Source: JAMQKA01 sp043951865
Lineage (GTDB): Bacteria; Bacteroidota; Rhodothermia; Balneolales; Balneolaceae
Assembly (NCBI RefSeq): GCF_043951865.1
Contig: NZ_JBINJF010000001.1
Span: 310,001-374,000 of the forward strand
Direction of reading: 5' to 3'
Length of the DNA: 64,000 nucleotides
Made by a program: the position numbers and the translations under genes. The notes beneath the pieces are model-generated. The model was not told where the DNA came from, did no database searches, and saw only the letters and a list, made by a program, of their open reading frames with translations. Of this stretch, positions 53,378 through 62,773 are shown in pieces (within the stretch, counting starts at the first letter, position 1; every line of letters starts with the position of its first letter).

Positions 53378-54340
53378 ATGATGACTGCTCGTAATATTTA
53401 TATCGCCAAAGTGCTGATTGCAATGGGCCTTTCGCTGCTGATAACGCTTCTGTTGATTATTCCAGCGTCAGCCAAAACCCTGAAAACGGGTCTCGATGAT
53501 CCCTATCGAATTGAGGAGTTCAATATAAATGCGCCCGGGGAGCTGGAGGTTCGAACCTCGGGAGGACATATCACGGTGGAGGCCTCGGAAACCGACCTGG
53601 TTCGTGTTGAAATGTATGTCCGGCGCGGGGGACGGGAACTGAGTCCATCAGACACAGATCTTGACGATTTTGATATCAATATTTCGCAGTCGGGGAGCAC
53701 AGTAAAAGCTATTGCGGAGAAGGAGAGCAAATTTTGGAACTGGGGGCGAAATAATCTTTCAATCTCCTTTGTGGTATATACTCCCCGGGAGATGCAAACC
53801 CGTCTCCGTACCAGCGGGGGACATATTTCTGTGTCCGGTATTGAGGGTAACCAACGGCTCTCGACCAGCGGAGGACACCTGGAGATGACCAACATGAGAG
53901 GCATAGTTGAGGCACGGACTTCAGGCGGACATATCGAAATCCGGGACTTTGCCGGCCAGATGGATGCCCGCACCAGTGGCGGACATATTGAGGCGGAGCA
54001 GGCCGAAGGCAGCATCAATTTACGAACCAGCGGGGGGCATATTGCTCTGAAACAGATAGCCGGCAGCATAGAAGCCCGGACCAGCGGCGGCAATATTGAG
54101 GCTGAACTGACAGGCGTTGACGAGGGGGTAACCCTCAATACCAGCGGTGGACACATCAATATCAGCGTGCCAGATGGCATCGCCCTCAATATCGATCTCA
54201 AAGGGAGCAGAGTCAGTACCAGGCTCAATAACTTTACCGGCGAAGTTGAACGGGACGAGGTGTCTGGCTCATTAAACGGGGGCGGACCAACACTTTCGGC
54301 GCGGACTTCCGGAGGCAGGGTACGCATTTCCTACAATTAG
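53378..54340 (+). CDS. DUF4097 secreted beta-strand repeat protein
   Basis: 320 residues. A signal peptide (LLITLLLIIPASAKT) precedes a DUF4097 adhesin-like fold. From residue 60 the chain is a run of units containing TSGGHI or close variants (LRTSGGHISVSG, LSTSGGHLEMTN, ARTSGGHIEIRD, ARTSGGHIEAEQ, LRTSGGHIALKQ, ARTSGGNIEAEL, LNTSGGHINISV and a final ARTSGGRVRISY), mostly 18-20 residues apart: a stacked beta-solenoid. Members accompany anti-sigma or envelope-stress genes; the role is unproven. Divergent from proline dehydrogenase over 228 bases. Confidence 0.88.
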   Translation: MMTARNIYIAKVLIAMGLSLLITLLLIIPASAKTLKTGLDDPYRIEEFNINAPGELEVRTSGGHITVEASETDLVRVEMYVRRGGRELSPSDTDLDDFDINISQSGSTVKAIAEKESKFWNWGRNNLSISFVVYTPREMQTRLRTSGGHISVSGIEGNQRLSTSGGHLEMTNMRGIVEARTSGGHIEIRDFAGQMDARTSGGHIEAEQAEGSINLRTSGGHIALKQIAGSIEARTSGGNIEAELTGVDEGVTLNTSGGHINISVPDGIALNIDLKGSRVSTRLNNFTGEVERDEVSGSLNGGGPTLSARTSGGRVRISYN

Positions 54341-54733
54341 TTCCCGGTCAGCTGGGAGTCTGGATTTTCACCAAGAAATTTATTCTTCAGCAAGGAAAAG
54401 GGCCGCGCAGACGTACCGTTGTACGTTGAGCAAGTAGATTTTCCCTTTAACGCATTTAACGCAGCTGAAGGGCAGATCTCGCAGCGCTTTACACCCTGTC
54501 AAATAAAAAGGTCGACAAAATATGAGGCTAGATACGGCCTGCCATCAGGGTACATGACTTTTGCATACATTATCGTGAGAAATGCAGCCTAGGTCATAGA
54601 TGTTGGGTCAAACAGAAATTTATTTATTATAAATTCATACAATAAACGTATACTTTACTTCTGTAATAAGAGAAAGAAACTGTTCATTCCGGACAGGTAA
54701 TCGTTATAATCCGAAATAATAAAAATCAGAGTT
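54341..54733. other. 393-base intergenic region, no gene seen
   Basis: No coding signal or clear repeat. The last 130 bases before the cupredoxin start are strongly AT-rich, with a likely promoter near 54640-54700. Confidence 0.4.
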
Positions 54734-55294
54734 ATGAAACTCACACACATATTTACGTTTATTGCATTCATCGCACTGGTAGGTGCGTGTGGAGGTGGAG
54801 AATCCAGCGATCAACAACAAGCTACCCAGGAAGAGAGCACCAGCGACGTACGAACCATTGAAATCATTGGTATCGATGCCATGAAATTTGCCGTTGAGAG
54901 TGATGCCGAGGGCATTTCCGTAGTCGATGACCTGGGATCAAGTGATGAACTCGTGCGTCTTGAAACGATCTCGGCACAACCCGGAGAAGAGATTAGAATT
55001 GAACTGACAACCCGCAGCCAGTTGCCCGCTACAGCCATGGCTCACAACTGGGTACTGCTCTCCCTGGATTCGGATACCAAAGCGTTTATAAACGCGGCTG
55101 TTCAGGCCAAAGAAAATGATTATATCCCCCAGGATATGACGGATCAAATTATTGCAGAAACTGAACTTGCCGGTGGTGGAGAGACCGTGAGCGTCACTTT
55201 TACCGTACCTGAAACCCCGGGGGAATATGAATATGTCTGCAGCTTTCCCGGACACTATTCTGCCGGCATGAGAGGAACACTGGTGGTCGAATAG
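54734..55294 (+). CDS. Azurin/auracyanin-like blue-copper lipoprotein
   Basis: 186 residues. Lipobox LVGAC with Cys19, then an acidic Gln/Ser linker. The cupredoxin domain carries type 1 copper ligands His104 (MAHNWVLL), Cys169, His174 and Met179 (YVCSFPGHYSAGM). Four residues separate His and Met, as in auracyanins and plastocyanins rather than azurin's three. The loop VQAKENDYIPQD matches azurin/auracyanin insertions. It should shuttle electrons on the outside of the inner or outer membrane. A terminator follows. Confidence 0.92.
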   Translation: MKLTHIFTFIAFIALVGACGGGESSDQQQATQEESTSDVRTIEIIGIDAMKFAVESDAEGISVVDDLGSSDELVRLETISAQPGEEIRIELTTRSQLPATAMAHNWVLLSLDSDTKAFINAAVQAKENDYIPQDMTDQIIAETELAGGGETVSVTFTVPETPGEYEYVCSFPGHYSAGMRGTLVVE

Positions 55295-55330
55295 TAAGCT
55301 GAAAATTTCAGTTTTCAATTATATTATACA

Positions 55331-55369
55331 AAAGCCCGGTAATACTTCTTACCGGGCCTTTTTTTAAAT
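55331..55369. terminator. Bidirectional terminator
   Basis: AAAGCCCGGTAA-TACTTC-TTACCGGGC followed by CTTTTTTT, and A-rich on the left side, lying between the convergent cupredoxin and Bor-like genes. A strong stem with a T-run on the plus strand. Confidence 0.85.
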
Positions 55370-55385
55370 TGACTGAATTCAATTG

Positions 55386-55820
55386 CTATTTGACTTTCAA
55401 GTAAACAGGTTGCCGGGTTTCTACCGCTTTTTCAGAAGCCCTTTGGATGTCGTCAATAAAATTGCTTTCAGAACGGGATAACACGGTAAACCCATTGGTT
55501 CCCTTCTCTTCCAGGTCCAGGACAGCTGATCCCGCGGCGCAGGTCACCTTAATATGCATCGGGGTATAAATTCCCAATGTCAGGTTTCCCACAAGCATAT
55601 TGACAAAACTCAACCGGGTTTCTACCATGGCAACTCCGTTGCTGCACTCCTCGGCCGCCTCAACGGTTTTGGGAGGTACCAGCCCAAAGATCCAGGAGGA
55701 GGCAAAACTTTGCTCATAAACCCGGGCGGAAGGTTCCAGATCCGTTGTTACCTTGGCGTGATAACATCCGGAAACGGTCAACACCAGGCACGCCAGCACT
55801 ACTTTTTTTATTAAGGTCAT
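55386..55820 (-). CDS. Bor-like lipoprotein
   Basis: 144 residues from ATG 55820; the upstream 31 residues of a longer frame precede a perfect lipoprotein signal (LIKKVVLACLVLTVSGC) and are excluded. The mature part matches the Bor/Iss pattern: CYHAKVTTD, FASSWIFGLVPPKTV, CSNGVAMVETRLSFVN, GNLTLGIYTPMHIKVTCA. The phage-lambda prototype raises serum survival; in free-living Bacteroidota the role is unknown. It has a longer C-terminal domain than lambda Bor (97 residues). Confidence 0.85.
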   Translation of the reverse strand: MTLIKKVVLACLVLTVSGCYHAKVTTDLEPSARVYEQSFASSWIFGLVPPKTVEAAEECSNGVAMVETRLSFVNMLVGNLTLGIYTPMHIKVTCAAGSAVLDLEEKGTNGFTVLSRSESNFIDDIQRASEKAVETRQPVYLKVK

Positions 55821-56394
55821 ATCCACTCCATATTTAGTTATTTTTTGTCTTTCAGCTTTTTCACTCAAACCGAATAGCGATACTATATTCGCACATAAAT
55901 AAATAAAAAACAATATGTTAGGACACGTTTACCGGTTGAAAGTGTTCCTATTTTCTAGTTTCGGAGGACCAATCTCCCTAAATCCCTCTTCTCTAGAGGG
56001 ACTTTCGGTGGTCATGCCACTGAAAGCAGAAAAATTGCATGTACTTTGCTATGGGAGTTCCTCCCTGGAGAAGGAGGACAGGAGGAGTGATTCTGTATTA
56101 ACGAAATAGGTGGCTTAAAACAAATTGTTAACCGGTATACGCGTTATCTTAAAATAGATTCTACTAATTTTGCCTGTATTTCTTACATAGGAATTGGCCC
56201 CGCCTGCCGCGTTGTTCTCTTCTCCTACTGAAAGAACAGTTCCTGGTGAGGAAATAGGGATTAAGGAGGAATAATAATATACTGGTAGTCCAAACGGTCG
56301 TAAATAGAGAGCAATTTGGGAATTTCACCAACCGGGACTGTAAGTGGCACGTTTGGCAACATCGCCGGGCAAGATGGAGTGTGTTGATACCAGG
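55821..56394. other. 574-base intergenic region with palindromes, no gene
   Basis: Several imperfect palindromes occur: TCCCTC/GAGGGA around 55981-56000, CTTTCGGTGG...CCACTGAAAG at 56003-56025, and CTCCCTGGAGAAGGAGG near 56062-56078. They resemble the tandem palindromes at 31990. A GGAGG sequence near 56270 is not followed by an ATG. No gene is credible. Confidence 0.4.
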
Positions 56395-57672
56395 TTACAG
56401 CATTTCCTGGAAACGCTCGTAGGCTGCCTTCTGCAATTGATCGCGGTGATCGGGATGAGCAATTTCAATCAGGGCCTTTGCCCGCTGACTCATATTTTTT
56501 CCATATAGATTGGCCACGCCGTACTCTGTGACAACATAGTGAACGTGAGCCCGTGTTGTTACCACGCCCGCCCCCTGCTTCAGGTACGGCACAATTCGTG
56601 ATATACCCTTGCTCGTGGTTGAGGGTAGAGCAATAATCGGCTTTCCTCCGTCGCTGAGGGAGGCCCCGCGTATAAAGTCCATCTGTCCGCCAACTCCGGA
56701 ATAATGGTACGTCCCGATCGAATCGGCGCAAACCTGTCCTGTGAGATCCACTTCCACCGCACTGTTGATCGCCGTGACCTTCGGGTTTTTGCGGATAACG
56801 GCCGTATCATTTGTATAGGCCACATCAAGCATTGCCACCTGGGGATTGTCATCCACAAAATCATACAGTTTCTGGGATCCCATCAAAAAAGTGGACACAA
56901 TCTTGCCGGGATGACGCTTCTTTTTTTTGTTGTTGATAACCCCGCTCTTTACAAGGTCGATAATACCGTCTGAAAACATTTCGGTGTGGATCCCGAGATC
57001 CCTGTGATTTTTTAGCGCTTTCAGCACCGCGTTGGGAATTCCGCCGATTCCCATTTGAAGTGTTGCCCCGTCTTCAACCAGCTCGGCGCAGTAGTTCCCG
57101 ATCTTTTGTTCAATCTCACCGGGTTCCCCAGCAATATGTTCCGGGAGCGGTGTTTCATGGTCAACCAGTGCATCAAGCTCCGTAACATGCACCATTCCAT
57201 CTCCATGGGTTCGGGGCATTTTGGGATTCACCTGGGCGATCACATGTTTGGCGGTCTGTACCGCTGCCCTTGAGGCGTCAACAGAGACGCCGAGTGAACA
57301 GAATCCGTGATTGTCGGGGGGCGAAATCTGTACCAAGGCTACATCCAGCGGCAAAATATTGTCACGGAATAGGTATGGGGTTTCGCTCAGGAAGATCGGC
57401 AGGTAGTCGCCCCGCCCTTCATTGACAGCCTTGCGGACGTTGGCTCCCACGAACAGGGCGTTTACTTTAAAACTTTCACTGTATTGAGAATCGGCGTACG
57501 GGGCCGGACCCTCGGTGTGGAGCGAGATTATTTCCACATCCCTGAGCTCTTGATGGCGGGCGGTCATCGCCTCCAACAGGTGGTGCGGGGCAGCGGCTAC
57601 GCTGTGGACAAACACCCGGTCACCGGATGAGATTAATTTTACAGCTTCTTCGGCGGTTACAAATGTTTCCAT
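56395..57672 (-). CDS. Acetyl-CoA hydrolase/CoA-transferase family protein
   Basis: 425 residues from ATG 57672; a further 62 upstream residues overlap the preceding gene's end and look random. Class I CoA-transferase: FVHSVAAAPHHLLEAM start, GHGFCSLG-like DNHGFCSLGVS, GIGGIPNAVL oxyanion loop, LGIHTEMFSDGIIDLV with the catalytic Glu, and the family C-terminal YVVTEYGVANLYGK. Close relatives use acetate, 4-hydroxybutyrate or succinate as acceptor; the sequence does not decide. It lies 62 bases downstream of the membrane-protein gene. Confidence 0.92.
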   Translation of the reverse strand: METFVTAEEAVKLISSGDRVFVHSVAAAPHHLLEAMTARHQELRDVEIISLHTEGPAPYADSQYSESFKVNALFVGANVRKAVNEGRGDYLPIFLSETPYLFRDNILPLDVALVQISPPDNHGFCSLGVSVDASRAAVQTAKHVIAQVNPKMPRTHGDGMVHVTELDALVDHETPLPEHIAGEPGEIEQKIGNYCAELVEDGATLQMGIGGIPNAVLKALKNHRDLGIHTEMFSDGIIDLVKSGVINNKKKKRHPGKIVSTFLMGSQKLYDFVDDNPQVAMLDVAYTNDTAVIRKNPKVTAINSAVEVDLTGQVCADSIGTYHYSGVGGQMDFIRGASLSDGGKPIIALPSTTSKGISRIVPYLKQGAGVVTTRAHVHYVVTEYGVANLYGKNMSQRAKALIEIAHPDHRDQLQKAAYERFQEML

Positions 57673-57734
57673 AATATCAGAGTTTGGATAAATTTTAAGT
57701 TCGCAGATAGCTTTATATTGCTGGACTTCAACAT

Positions 57735-58964
57735 TTATCGCTTGGCTGGTGATTGGGTTGTTAATTTCCACCACACCGCCCCCACTGCCAGCGCGGGTAA
57801 TACTGCCACGGCGGTCACCACATAATACACCCACATTCCACTCCAGGCAATCGGCCACAGACGCGTCAACAGCAACAGGCTGGCCAGAACCAGGATAACA
57901 GAAAGCACCACTCCGCTAAACACCGAGGTTCCCAGCGTCCTACCCTGGAACAGGTACCCAATACCGACCAGGGTAAATCCCCCGAGCAGCAGTATATGCA
58001 GGTAAAAAATCCGCAGAGCGTGATCCGACAACCAAAATCCTGACGGCATGACGGAAGCGGCAACCTGCATTACCCCTTTGATAAGAAGCAGCCAGATCGG
58101 CCAGCGGAATATGGAATTTAATCGCTTTCCATTTCTCAGGAGGGCATACATAGCCAGACATAACGCAGCGCCTGAAATCAGGCCGCCCGACCGCGCCGTA
58201 ATGAGCATTTCCGGGGTCACCAGTGTTTCTGAAATTCCATACGGGAACGTGAGGGGCGCACCCAGCAGAATGAGGACCATCAGTACCTGGGACGAAAATG
58301 GAAGTGACCCGGTGTTTATTTCCAACAGTTCATCCAGGAGGGCAACCGCGGCCAGAACCACCCATCCCTCGGTGAAGCAGGCCAGGAAAAAGTGCGTTAA
58401 CGCCTTGCCAACCAGTGGATTCGAAACTCCCGAAAACTGCGCCACCGCCACGCCCCAGGCACCCAGGGAAGAGATGAAGAGCATGACCAGGGAAGCCTCG
58501 AACCACCCATTCCGGTCTTCTTCCCCAATATGTTTTCGCATTGACAGGTATCCCGCCATGAAAAGGTACCAACCCACCATAACGAGTCCGGAAAAGATAA
58601 CGGATAGCGGCAGTGAGGTGCTTCCAACCGTTACGGGACGATATCCAAACAGTAGAAAAAAGGGATAGGATAACAATCCAAAACACAGGATTGCCCAGAG
58701 TGAACTGTAGATCAAACTTAGCCCGGAGTTCTCCTTTTTTTCTATCGACTTTATCTCCCCGTACATCAGCAGCAGCGGCAATGCGGACGCCCACCCGAAA
58801 AACATCAGGTGGGAGTGGGCGTGACGTATATTTTGCAAACTCAAATCGGCCGGCAGCGGCATTATCATTCCCAGCCGGTACAATACCCCGGTAAGTGCCG
58901 CCAGTACAAAACAACACAGAATCACCTGCCACAGGTATCGTCCGACTTTTTTCTCTAGCTGCAC
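57735..58964 (-). CDS. Polytopic membrane protein with conserved intramembrane histidines
   Basis: 409 residues with about 12 membrane helices, not assigned to a named family. Histidines cluster at helix starts: HAHSHLMFFGW (49-59), THFFLACFTEGW, and HALRIFYLHILLLGG. This spacing recalls heme-copper oxidase/NorB or NnrS-type membrane proteins, which bind heme or handle NO. No other cofactor motif is present. The gene sits in a leftward group that includes a NO-linked Fe-S repair protein. Function inferred only; a heme-binding or NO role is a hypothesis. Confidence 0.7.
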   Translation of the reverse strand: MQLEKKVGRYLWQVILCCFVLAALTGVLYRLGMIMPLPADLSLQNIRHAHSHLMFFGWASALPLLLMYGEIKSIEKKENSGLSLIYSSLWAILCFGLLSYPFFLLFGYRPVTVGSTSLPLSVIFSGLVMVGWYLFMAGYLSMRKHIGEEDRNGWFEASLVMLFISSLGAWGVAVAQFSGVSNPLVGKALTHFFLACFTEGWVVLAAVALLDELLEINTGSLPFSSQVLMVLILLGAPLTFPYGISETLVTPEMLITARSGGLISGAALCLAMYALLRNGKRLNSIFRWPIWLLLIKGVMQVAASVMPSGFWLSDHALRIFYLHILLLGGFTLVGIGYLFQGRTLGTSVFSGVVLSVILVLASLLLLTRLWPIAWSGMWVYYVVTAVAVLPALAVGAVWWKLTTQSPAKR

Positions 58965-58992
58965 TTCGGGGATTCCGGTATTTTTTGGTGAT

Positions 58993-59619
58993 TTAATTCC
59001 CGGCTGTTTCCGGCTCTATGGATCGGCCCGGGATCATGATGTGAGACCACGGGGTACCGGGCTCCATCAGCCAGGAGCCGCCTTCACCCGCCGGCGTACT
59101 CGAAATACCGGTAGATTCCTCCGTGGCATACGGCACGTAAACTACATAGAGTGGATCCGCCTTCTCTACCTCACCTGTTTCATAGTTAAATCCATCCTGC
59201 GGTCCCGACAAGCTGTAAAGTCCCATCGGTTTTTCCGGGTAATGGAGTTCGCCCGCTTCTATCTCCACTTTTCGGATACTGTCCACTTCCATACGAGACA
59301 AACCTTCGGCACGGAGTTCCCGACCGCGTTTCATAAATGGGTCCAGTTCCTTGTAATAACAGGCCACATGAAAGCGTGCGTCACCCGGATTATCGGCGAG
59401 ACAAATCAGTTCATTGCTCCCCTCCCGCAGGGTTGTCAACTTTCCCTGCCGGGTGTAACCATATACCTTGGCCCCCTCCTGCTTGTTCGGCGGAGCGGCA
59501 CTTACCGCGGCTGCTATCTGCTGCTCTTTAGACGGGGTATCGTTCTGTGCCTGTGCAGCTGGCACGTAAGTCGTGCTGCATATAAATAGGGCTGCTATCA
59601 ATCCTGTTAATTTCCTCAT
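58993..59619 (-). CDS. Secreted hypothetical protein
   Basis: 208 residues. Signal peptide (LTGLIAALFICSTTYVPAAQAQ). The mature part contains ICLADNPGDARFHVACYYKELDPFMKRGRELRAEG with two cysteines, and a C-terminal PSH-like WSHIMIPG. No known domain is recognised. It ends 28 bases before the polytopic membrane protein starts on the same strand, so the two are probably one transcript. Periplasmic location is the only safe statement. Confidence 0.75.
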   Translation of the reverse strand: MRKLTGLIAALFICSTTYVPAAQAQNDTPSKEQQIAAAVSAAPPNKQEGAKVYGYTRQGKLTTLREGSNELICLADNPGDARFHVACYYKELDPFMKRGRELRAEGLSRMEVDSIRKVEIEAGELHYPEKPMGLYSLSGPQDGFNYETGEVEKADPLYVVYVPYATEESTGISSTPAGEGGSWLMEPGTPWSHIMIPGRSIEPETAGN

Positions 59620-59770
59620 AACGATGTCAAGTTGGTTGATTTGGAATTCGTTCTTTTTGTCCGGTACATCTGGAAATAAAAACTACATATCATTTTGTTA
59701 CCAGCGACCCAAGATACGAATTTAACAGCGTATTGAAATAACAGCATACACAAGACTCACGTCGGGAATA

Positions 59771-59810
59771 CAAAGCTTGACTGAAGAACATTTTGTTCAA
59801 GGAAGCTTTG
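59771..59810. repeat. Inverted repeat beside family A copy 5
   Basis: CAAAGCTT (59771-59778) and AAGCTTTG (59803-59810) are exact reverse complements, with inner GAAC-ATTTT-GTTC. The right arm is also the left edge of the family A element. It is in the 327-base gap 59620-59946, which holds no gene. Confidence 0.55.
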
Positions 59811-59910
59811 CAGAATCTGCTATGTGTGTTGGGAGGTGGTTGTACCACCGATCTTATTGACCTTTTAAACGGGAGTATAACTCCCTCAAAACGAGGAATT
59901 AAGGCAAAGT
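59801..59910. repeat. Intergenic repeat family A, copy 5
   Basis: Hairpin 1 is GGTGG-TTGTA-CCACC (59835-59849) and hairpin 2 is GGGAG-TATAA-CTCCC (59871-59885). Loops TTGTA and TATAA still pair, through one G-U, although one loop base differs from copies 2 and 4. The left outer word GCTTTGC pairs with GCAAAG at the right end. Confidence 0.75.
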
Positions 59911-59946
59911 ACTCTTCAAGCAAACTTGCTGAAGATCTTTTGCTCA

Positions 59947-61764
59947 TCAAGCCGTAACTGTATTTTCCTTTTCCAGTTTTGCGAAGATATTATTCAATCG
60001 TTCTATTTGCTTCTCTGCAGTTTCGGGTATGGAGGCGAGGTTCTCATCCTTGTACGGGGTTCCATCGGCAATCTCAACACAGTATTCGATGCCTTGCTCC
60101 AGGTTCTTTCTGAATTTGTTGAGCTTTTTGAGTTCGCCCCCGGTCCCGTCCCATTGTTCAACCAGGTCTTCCAGGTAATCCACATACATGACCATCTCCT
60201 TGGCAAACATGTGGGGACGTTCCTCCGGCACCAGCGATTCCCTCCTGCCGTAGATATGATCGACCATCTCCCGGAGGGTGTAGTTGCGATCGAACCAAGC
60301 GATGTTGGGACCCGGACAGATCGCCTGCGGGGCTCTCCGTTCTTCCAGGATGCCCAGGTCAATCAGCGCGCCATTGCCCAGGTGATCACATAAACACGCC
60401 TTGCCCAGCACCTTTTCACGCATCTTTTCCTTTTCAGCTTCCGGCTTGTCCATCTGGCTGATCTGGTCCAGCTTCAGCAACTGGTACTGGTTGGAGGCGG
60501 TACAGATCGGCTGTTCGGTGAACTCGGTGTTCGCCTCCAAAAAGCCCTTGGGACAGGGGGAGCCGGGCTTTCCTTTCTCAATCCGCTCCTGGTGCCACTG
60601 ATGTGAACCGGTATTTCGGATGTTATTAAACGGGACGCCCAGCGGAGACACACCGCTCAGGTACAGGTCTTGCTCTTTCGCATTTTCCAGCAAGGTTCGC
60701 GTGGTCTTGTCCACCGTAGTTGCCTCCGGAACCATCAAAAAAGGGCTGCCCCAGCCGGTGGCATCCATGCCGAAATCATCCAGCAGCCGTTGCGCTTCCC
60801 CGGAGGTGCCAATGCCGCCCTGCACCGTAAGCCTGGGCTCGGTAATTTCCCATTCCTCCGAAAAACCGGGGCCTTCATCCTCGTAGTATTTTTTGATCAG
60901 GGGCTGGACCGCCTTGCTCAACAGTTCGCGCTTTTCCCTGAACTCCTTCAACAAGCTGGGCAGCAGGTACCCGTCTGAGGCAAACGCATGTCCGCCGCAG
61001 TTCAAACCCGACTCAATCCGGTATTCATAGACTTCAAGGCCTTTTTTAGCCAGGTATTTTCCCTGTATCAGGGCCGACCGGAAATCACTTACTTTCAGGA
61101 TAATCTTCTTTTTAATCTGTCCGGCGGCATCGCGGTAAAAGTCTCTAAACTCGGTAATATAGTTATACAAACGGGGATTAAATCCCGCAGACAACACCAG
61201 GCTGGATGAAAGATCGCTGTTGGCGTATCCCCGGAGGGCCGCGTTGGCATCGCTGAATTCGGCGCTCATGGGCGTCCCGTTTTTCTCGTAGTTCAGCCCG
61301 TCGACTTTCGCCATGATGTTAACATCGACTGAACCGGGCTGCATCAGCCTAGAGAGCTCGCAGGCCAGCTTGTCCCGAACCGTTCCGCGCCCGGTTTCCA
61401 TCAACCGATCGTACAGCTTGCGCAGGCTGTTGCCGGGGGGAAGCAGCTCAAAATATTTTGCCTTGTCATTTTCTTCAAAAAATGGCTGCGTCCTGATCTT
61501 CTCAAACTTGTCCTGCACAATCTTCTGTACAAGGTTCAGGTAGGCCGTGATACGCCGCGCACGCCCGTCTTCGGCGCTTCGGGGGATATTTGAGTACGAA
61601 AAATCCAGCTTTTGACAGTAGAATTTTCTTATTTTTTCGACCAGCAGGTCATCCACAATCGATATCACTGAATCGATCCCGTAGGGCCCCACGCGAATTG
61701 GTGAATCGATGGAATGACCGGTCCCCATGACAGGAATGGAAAAAGTGTGGTTGGATGTATTCAT
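59947..61764 (-). CDS. Unassigned 605-residue protein, possibly a TIM-barrel flavoenzyme
   Basis: No family is recognised with confidence. The N-terminus (FSIPVMGTGHSIDSPIRVGPYG) and middle (RLTVQGGIGTSGEAQRLLDDF then GMDATGWGSPFLMVPEATTV) look like phosphate/FMN-binding loops of 2-nitropropane-dioxygenase- or glutamate-synthase-like barrels. SGLNCGGHAFASDG could be an active-site region. The C-terminal third has a Cys-rich series (CPKG, ICTAS, ACLCDH, ICPGP) that could bind an iron-sulfur cluster. No signal or membrane helix. It lies between the RIC gene and the secreted protein gene on the same strand, with a hairpin (59913-59934) after its stop. Confidence 0.75.
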   Translation of the reverse strand: MNTSNHTFSIPVMGTGHSIDSPIRVGPYGIDSVISIVDDLLVEKIRKFYCQKLDFSYSNIPRSAEDGRARRITAYLNLVQKIVQDKFEKIRTQPFFEENDKAKYFELLPPGNSLRKLYDRLMETGRGTVRDKLACELSRLMQPGSVDVNIMAKVDGLNYEKNGTPMSAEFSDANAALRGYANSDLSSSLVLSAGFNPRLYNYITEFRDFYRDAAGQIKKKIILKVSDFRSALIQGKYLAKKGLEVYEYRIESGLNCGGHAFASDGYLLPSLLKEFREKRELLSKAVQPLIKKYYEDEGPGFSEEWEITEPRLTVQGGIGTSGEAQRLLDDFGMDATGWGSPFLMVPEATTVDKTTRTLLENAKEQDLYLSGVSPLGVPFNNIRNTGSHQWHQERIEKGKPGSPCPKGFLEANTEFTEQPICTASNQYQLLKLDQISQMDKPEAEKEKMREKVLGKACLCDHLGNGALIDLGILEERRAPQAICPGPNIAWFDRNYTLREMVDHIYGRRESLVPEERPHMFAKEMVMYVDYLEDLVEQWDGTGGELKKLNKFRKNLEQGIEYCVEIADGTPYKDENLASIPETAEKQIERLNNIFAKLEKENTVTA

Positions 61765-61873
61765 AAACAGATTGCTGTAGTTGGAATGTCAGGGTGGAAG
61801 AGTCAACGCCCTTCCACCGCTCTTTGCGCATTCAGGAGGAAGCCGCCAATGGTCGGCCCCGAAGATTGATTAT

Positions 61874-62587
61874 TTAATTGAGTCTCTTTTCCAGTTCGAG
61901 CGCCTTTGGGAAAAGAATGTTGTTCTCCAGGTGTACGTGCTTGTGCAGATCATCCCGGAACTCCTCCAGGCTTGCATACAGCACGCGGTAGGTGGCGCAG
62001 GCGTCACCTGGTGGCGTAAAATCATTACTGAGTTCCTGTATCTTCTCCATGGCGCCGCCCGCCTCTTCGTGTTCTGCCTCCATCATGCTGATCGGATTCG
62101 CTGCTGTTTTGAAATGGGGAATTTTTCGCTTTCCTCCACTCTTCGCGGCAACCACCAGCGATTTCACATAGGGAAACAGGATCTCCTCCTCTTTCTGAAG
62201 ATGGTCGCTGAGTTCGGGAGCCAGCGCTTCGAACTGCTTCAGAATCTCCACATTTTCAGGATGCGATCGGCCGTGGACTTTGGCTACTTTCTGCGCATAC
62301 AGATGAATCTCCGGCAGCTTGTTCCGCACATAGTTGTGGTGGTTGTTTATGATATAATCGATCAGGAAGTCCGCCGACCAATCCTTGTAATTGTCAGAAG
62401 CGCCGGCGCTTCCTCCGAGCATCGAAAGCTCGCGGGCTACAGACTCCAGGTCTACACCCTCTTTTTCACACGCCTCGGCCACTGTTCGTCCACCGCCACA
62501 ACAAAAGTCGAGTCCGTGATTCTTAAATACCTGTGCTGTTCGGTAATCATCTGCTACAATTTCTCCAATTGTTCTTTTTGCTATCAT
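61874..62587 (-). CDS. ric: Iron-sulfur cluster repair di-iron protein (RIC/YtfE/ScdA)
   Basis: 237 residues. The ScdA N-terminal domain (TIGEIVADDYRTAQVFKNHG) ends with C29-C30 in FCCGGG; the hemerythrin-like domain holds His ligands in NNHHNYVRNKLP, VHGRSHPENVE, MMEAEHEEAG and the terminal KHVHLENNILFP. The protein repairs Fe-S clusters damaged by NO or peroxide and can release NO-bound iron. It is the clearest functional anchor for the leftward group around it. Upstream 187 bases contain the probable promoter. Confidence 0.95.
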   Translation of the reverse strand: MIAKRTIGEIVADDYRTAQVFKNHGLDFCCGGGRTVAEACEKEGVDLESVARELSMLGGSAGASDNYKDWSADFLIDYIINNHHNYVRNKLPEIHLYAQKVAKVHGRSHPENVEILKQFEALAPELSDHLQKEEEILFPYVKSLVVAAKSGGKRKIPHFKTAANPISMMEAEHEEAGGAMEKIQELSNDFTPPGDACATYRVLYASLEEFRDDLHKHVHLENNILFPKALELEKRLN

Positions 62588-62773
62588 AATCCAGTATTTG
62601 TTGAATTTTAAAACGTTGTCGTATCCTTTAATTCAGGAGCATACAATATAAAAAATTAATAAGACTATTTTGTCTTTTATTATTTTCTTTTTTCTGCGGC
62701 CACCTGGTGGCCCCGAAATAGTCACGATTTTTAGAATACCGATTTCAACCACTCGTTCGCTATAAACCTGGTA

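Noticed and set aside
55915..56109. 64-codon frame upstream of the Bor-like gene
   Set aside because: TTG/ATA-like start context, low-complexity palindromes inside and no conserved features.
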